Positions 60,987-64,000 of a DNA stretch of 64,000 bases are shown here, piece after piece. The notes below the pieces were generated by a model that did not search any database, was not told the origin of the DNA, and saw only the letters and a list, made by a program, of their open reading frames with translations. Position numbers and translations under genes: made by a program. The first letter of the stretch is position 1. Each line of letters begins with the position of its first letter. Origin of the DNA: Rhizobium sp. CB3090 (GTDB lineage Bacteria; Pseudomonadota; Alphaproteobacteria; Rhizobiales; Rhizobiaceae); contig NZ_CP121662.1 of the NCBI RefSeq assembly GCF_029714285.1, positions 1,798,001 to 1,862,000 on the forward strand, given 5' to 3'.

Positions 60987-62030
60987 ATGCCTATCGCAAA
61001 GGGTTATGCAGCAACCGACGCTTCCAAGCCGCTCACTCCGTTCACCTTCGAACGCCGTGATCCGAACGAGGACGACGTCGTCATCGCGATCAAATTCTCT
61101 GGCATCTGCCATTCCGACATTCATCAGGCCCGCAACGAATGGGGCAATGCCAAATATCCGATGGTTCCGGGTCATGAGATCGCCGGCATCGTCAGCGCGG
61201 TCGGCTCGAAAGTGACCAAATTCAAGGTTGGCGATCGCGTTGGCGTCGGCTGCTTCGTCAATTCGTGCACGACTTGCGCCACCCGCGATCTCGACCTAGA
61301 ACATTACATGCCCGGCGTGGTCCAGACCTACAACGACGTCGAAGCCGACGGCGAAACGCCGACCTATGGCGGCTATTCGGATTCGATCGTCGTCAAGGAA
61401 GGCTATGTCCTTTCCATCCCCGACAATCTTCCGCTTGACGCTGCAGCTCCACTGCTCTGCGCCGGCATCACGCTTTACTCGCCGCTGCACCACTGGAAGG
61501 CCGGCCCCGGCAAGAAAGTTGCGATCGTCGGCATGGGCGGCCTCGGCCATATGGGCGTCAAGATCGCCCACGCCATGGGTGCAGACGTCACCGTTCTCAG
61601 CCAGACGCTGTCGAAAAAGGAAGACGGTCTGCGTCTCGGCGCCGATCACTACTACGCGACGAGCGACGCCGAAACATTCAAGACGCTTGCCGGCATGTTC
61701 GACCTCCTCATCATGACGGTTGGTATCGCCGTCGACTGGAACGCCTATCTCAGCCTGCTGAAGGTCGATGGCAGCATGGTCGTCGTCGGTGCGCCCGAGC
61801 ATCCGGTTCCGGTCCATGCCTTCTCGCTGATTCCCGGCCGCCGCAGCCTGTCCGGTTCGATGATCGGCTCGATCAAGGAAACCCAGGAAATGCTCGATTT
61901 CTGCGGCAAGCACAACATTGCATCGGAGATCGAGGTAATCAATATCGATCAGGTCAATGAAGCCTATGAGCGTGTGCTGAAGAGCGACGTCCGCTATCGC
62001 TTCGTCATCGATATTGCCTCGTTGGCGTAA
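60987..62030 (+). CDS. NAD(P)-dependent alcohol dehydrogenase (YahK/cinnamyl-ADH type)
   Basis: A 347-aa medium-chain dehydrogenase. Catalytic zinc ligands lie in [16 protein letters not shown] and VPGHEIAG; the Rossmann motif is [20 protein letters not shown]. It probably reduces aldehydes with NADPH. The structural zinc loop is altered: [15 protein letters not shown] keeps two of the four usual cysteines. An aagga Shine-Dalgarno lies before the ATG. Confidence 0.93.
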   Translation: MPIAKGYAATDASKPLTPFTFERRDPNEDDVVIAIKFSGICHSDIHQARNEWGNAKYPMVPGHEIAGIVSAVGSKVTKFKVGDRVGVGCFVNSCTTCATRDLDLEHYMPGVVQTYNDVEADGETPTYGGYSDSIVVKEGYVLSIPDNLPLDAAAPLLCAGITLYSPLHHWKAGPGKKVAIVGMGGLGHMGVKIAHAMGADVTVLSQTLSKKEDGLRLGADHYYATSDAETFKTLAGMFDLLIMTVGIAVDWNAYLSLLKVDGSMVVVGAPEHPVPVHAFSLIPGRRSLSGSMIGSIKETQEMLDFCGKHNIASEIEVINIDQVNEAYERVLKSDVRYRFVIDIASLA

Positions 62031-62037
62031 ACCCGCG

Positions 62038-62070
62038 AAGGGCGGCGTCCTCCCGGATGCCGCCCTTTTT
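62038..62070 (+). terminator. Rho-independent terminator
   Basis: aagggcggc and gccgccctttt pair across a 12-base loop, followed by T residues, just after the alcohol dehydrogenase stop. Confidence 0.85.
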
Positions 62071-63347
62071 CAGTCGTCGCGCATGGTTTCCCTCTGCGTG
62101 ATCAGTCGTGCGCTATGCTGGCGGCTGAAATAGATCCATAGCCAGCTCCAAGCGACGGCAATACGCCAGCGCGTCCCGATCAGGAAGTAGATGTGGGCGA
62201 GGCCCCAGACCCACCAGGCGATCCAGCCCCTGAGCTTGATCCAGCCGAAATCGATAATTGCTGCACTTTTGCCGATGGTGGCAAGACTTCCCTGGTGACG
62301 ATAGCGAAACGGCCCCGGCGCCGGCTGGCCCGATAGCCTTGCCCGTATGACTTTGGCGACGTAAGCCCCCTGCTGCTTTGCAGCCGGCGCGATGCCCGGC
62401 ACGGGGCTGCCATCGTCGCGCGCCACCGCCGCGGTGTCGCCGATAACGAAGATATCCGCCTCGCCGGGTGCTCTCAATTCCTTGTCGACCATGACGCGGC
62501 CGGCGCGATCGGCCGGGACGCCGAGCCATTCAGCCGCGGGCGAAGCCTGCACGCCAGCGGCCCAGACGATCGTCCGGCTCGGCACGAAGGTCTCGCCGAT
62601 CGTTACGCCCTCCGCTGTGCAGGATGTGACGGGTTTTCCAGTACGAACTTCGACGCCCAAGTTTTCCAGCGCCTTGTGGGCGTAGGAGGACAAGCCTTCG
62701 TCAAAACTTGGGAGAACACGCGGCCCGGCTTCGACAAGAATGATCCTGGCCTTGGTCGTGTCTATGTTGCGGAACTCCTTCGGCAGCGTCGTTCTGGCCA
62801 GCTCGGCGATAATGCCGGCAAGCTCGACGCCGGTCGGCCCGGCGCCGACGATGGTGAAAGTCAGCAGAGCATCACGGATGGCGGGATCGTTTTCCATTTC
62901 GGCCCGTTCGAAGGCCAGCAGAACGCGGCGGCGGATCGTCGTCGCATCCTCCAGCGTCTTCAATCCTGGCGCCACCGGTTCCCATTCGTCATGTCCGAAA
63001 TAGGCATGCGTGGCGCCCGTTGCCAGCACGAGCGTGTCATATGCGATCGTAGCGCCGCCCTTCAGCGTCACCACATGCGCGTTACTGTCAACGCCGACGA
63101 CCTCCGCCAGCAGCGTCGTCACCTCCGGCCGATCGCGAAAAAGACTGCGGATCGGCCAGGCGATCTCGGCAGTGGAAAGCAAAGTGGTAGCGACTTGATA
63201 GAGCAGCGGCTGAAACAGGTGATGATTGCGCCGGTCGATCAGCGTGACGCGGACCGGAGTTCCCTTGAGATCGTTGACGAGCTGCAAGCCGCCAAACCCA
63301 CCCCCAACGACGACAACGTGATGATCCTGCACGACGACACCCCGCAT
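62070..63347 (-). CDS. Type II NADH:quinone oxidoreductase-like flavoprotein
   Basis: About 425 aa. FAD-binding motif VVVVGGGFGGLQLVNDL at the N-terminus, NADH-binding motif FTIVGAGPTGVELAGIIAEL near 165-185, and the FAD motif IFVIGDTAAV near 300. The C-terminal hydrophobic and aromatic part (WIAWWVWGLAHIYFLIG) suits peripheral membrane attachment. NDH-2 enzymes pass electrons from NADH to quinone without pumping protons. ATG 63,347 is preferred over a longer start at 63,431. Confidence 0.92.
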   Translation of the reverse strand: MRGVVVQDHHVVVVGGGFGGLQLVNDLKGTPVRVTLIDRRNHHLFQPLLYQVATTLLSTAEIAWPIRSLFRDRPEVTTLLAEVVGVDSNAHVVTLKGGATIAYDTLVLATGATHAYFGHDEWEPVAPGLKTLEDATTIRRRVLLAFERAEMENDPAIRDALLTFTIVGAGPTGVELAGIIAELARTTLPKEFRNIDTTKARIILVEAGPRVLPSFDEGLSSYAHKALENLGVEVRTGKPVTSCTAEGVTIGETFVPSRTIVWAAGVQASPAAEWLGVPADRAGRVMVDKELRAPGEADIFVIGDTAAVARDDGSPVPGIAPAAKQQGAYVAKVIRARLSGQPAPGPFRYRHQGSLATIGKSAAIIDFGWIKLRGWIAWWVWGLAHIYFLIGTRWRIAVAWSWLWIYFSRQHSARLITQRETMRDD

Positions 63348-63512
63348 CTGTTTCTCTTCGCAAACGTAGGGTTGAGAACCATAGCCGGCAACCATCTTTT
63401 GTGCATGGCACCTGTGCGGGGGCGCAAGCAAATGACCGGAATTTGATGGCAGATGTTACCAGCGGCAGCTTTCGGTCCGAAGCGGACGCGAGAGATGCCG
63501 GGCGCTTATCGT

Positions 63513-64000
63513 TCAAGCCAGCCTGAGTGTGGCCATGTCGCCGCTGCTGAGTGCCGTTAGGTTTGCTTCGATTTTATCTATAGGCCAGTCCCACCAGGCA
63601 AGACGAAGAAGCTCGCTGATAACTTCGCTGGAATAGCGCATTCGGATGATAGATGCCGGATTTCCTCCGACAACTGCGTAGGGTGGTACGTCGCGAGCAA
63701 CGACCGAGGCGGCAGCGACAATTGCACCCGCACCTATGTGGACACCCGGCATAATTGCCGCGTTTTGGCCAATCCATACATCGTGGTCCACAATCGTGTC
63801 CTTCACGGGCAGGTCTTTGTAGCCAAAGGTCTCTGGTTTGAAGATGCGAAACGGATAGGTGGTGAAGCCAGTCATCGGATGGTTAGCCGAACTGGTAATG
63901 AAATAGCTTCCTCTGGCAATCTGGACAAACTTGCCGATCACCAGCCGTTCGCGAACGCTATGACCAAGATAAGGGGCCAGAATCCCGGCTGTGTCTTCGG
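63513..64000 (-). CDS. Hexapeptide-repeat acetyltransferase (CatB/Vat-like), partial
   Basis: The C-terminal 162 codons of a left-handed beta-helix acetyltransferase; the 5' end lies beyond the window. Hexapeptide repeats are visible (IVDHDVWIGQNAAIMPGVHI, GAGAIVAAASVVARDVPPYA). The tail PASIIRMRYSSEVISELLRL, then WWDWPIDKIEANL, is the hallmark of xenobiotic acetyltransferases that modify chloramphenicol or streptogramins. It could equally act on a cell sugar. The frame is open to the last base. Confidence 0.9.
   Translation of the reverse strand, partial: EDTAGILAPYLGHSVRERLVIGKFVQIARGSYFITSSANHPMTGFTTYPFRIFKPETFGYKDLPVKDTIVDHDVWIGQNAAIMPGVHIGAGAIVAAASVVARDVPPYAVVGGNPASIIRMRYSSEVISELLRLAWWDWPIDKIEANLTALSSGDMATLRLA

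Overview
The window looks like a piece of a Rhizobiaceae genome, most likely Rhizobium. The evidence is GC-rich codon use, ilvC and the regulators in rhizobial form, a cobalamin riboswitch in front of a DUF1636/ABC-importer operon, a DUF1127 gene, IS66 and IS630 elements, and a rhizobium-type palindromic intergenic repeat. It divides into an accessory half (about 1-29,300) and an ordinary-looking chromosomal half (about 29,300-64,000).

Accessory half. Bases 1-3,200 hold a run of small unknown genes ending in an SRAP (YedK/HMCES-type) protein and a small ribbon-helix-helix protein. A RelB-type antitoxin follows; its YafQ-like toxin partner is broken by a 20-base palindromic insertion and a one-base deletion. 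Next is a C5 cytosine DNA methyltransferase with a long helical N-terminal domain. The gene after it begins inside the methyltransferase stop and is cut off by an IS66 element, which itself carries a nested IS630 element. A 62-codon C-terminal coding fragment resumes on the far side. From 10,565 to 23,978 (minus strand) lies a type I secretion locus: a 2706-residue repetitive surface protein with EF-hand-like D-x-D-G-D-G loops and a central DUF4214-like domain, a small exported protein, an HlyB-type ABC exporter, an HlyD-type adaptor and an exported trypsin-like protease. AT-rich orphan genes and gene debris follow, including an 113-base degenerate copy of the 3' end of the ribbon-helix-helix gene. 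A compact divergent locus comes next: a double-HTH regulator facing a small protein plus a soluble FtsH-like AAA/M41 protease. That locus and the secretion locus are the best candidates for undescribed systems.

Chromosomal half. There is a DUF1127 gene, a GlxA-type regulator, two paralogous double-receiver proteins (one with GGDEF, one whose first receiver has lost its phospho-Asp), a large MscS channel and a DUF924 protein. A cobalamin-riboswitch operon (DUF1636, ATPase, binding protein, permease) probably imports cobalt or a corrinoid. A probable sulfur-acquisition cluster has two COG4529-like flavoproteins, an SfnB-like acyl-CoA-dehydrogenase-fold enzyme and an Rrf2 regulator; an ATTGT-containing motif recurs upstream of these genes. 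Three tiny membrane proteins, tRNA-Lys(CTT), PhzF and Nudix genes, and a fused remnant of two dead genes come next. Then come an iron-type ABC importer, an aldo/keto reductase, an aminotransferase, a PIN-toxin/Phd-antitoxin pair, a methyltransferase, ilvC, TetR and AraC regulators, a zinc alcohol dehydrogenase, a type II NADH dehydrogenase and the 3' part of a hexapeptide acetyltransferase that runs off the window.
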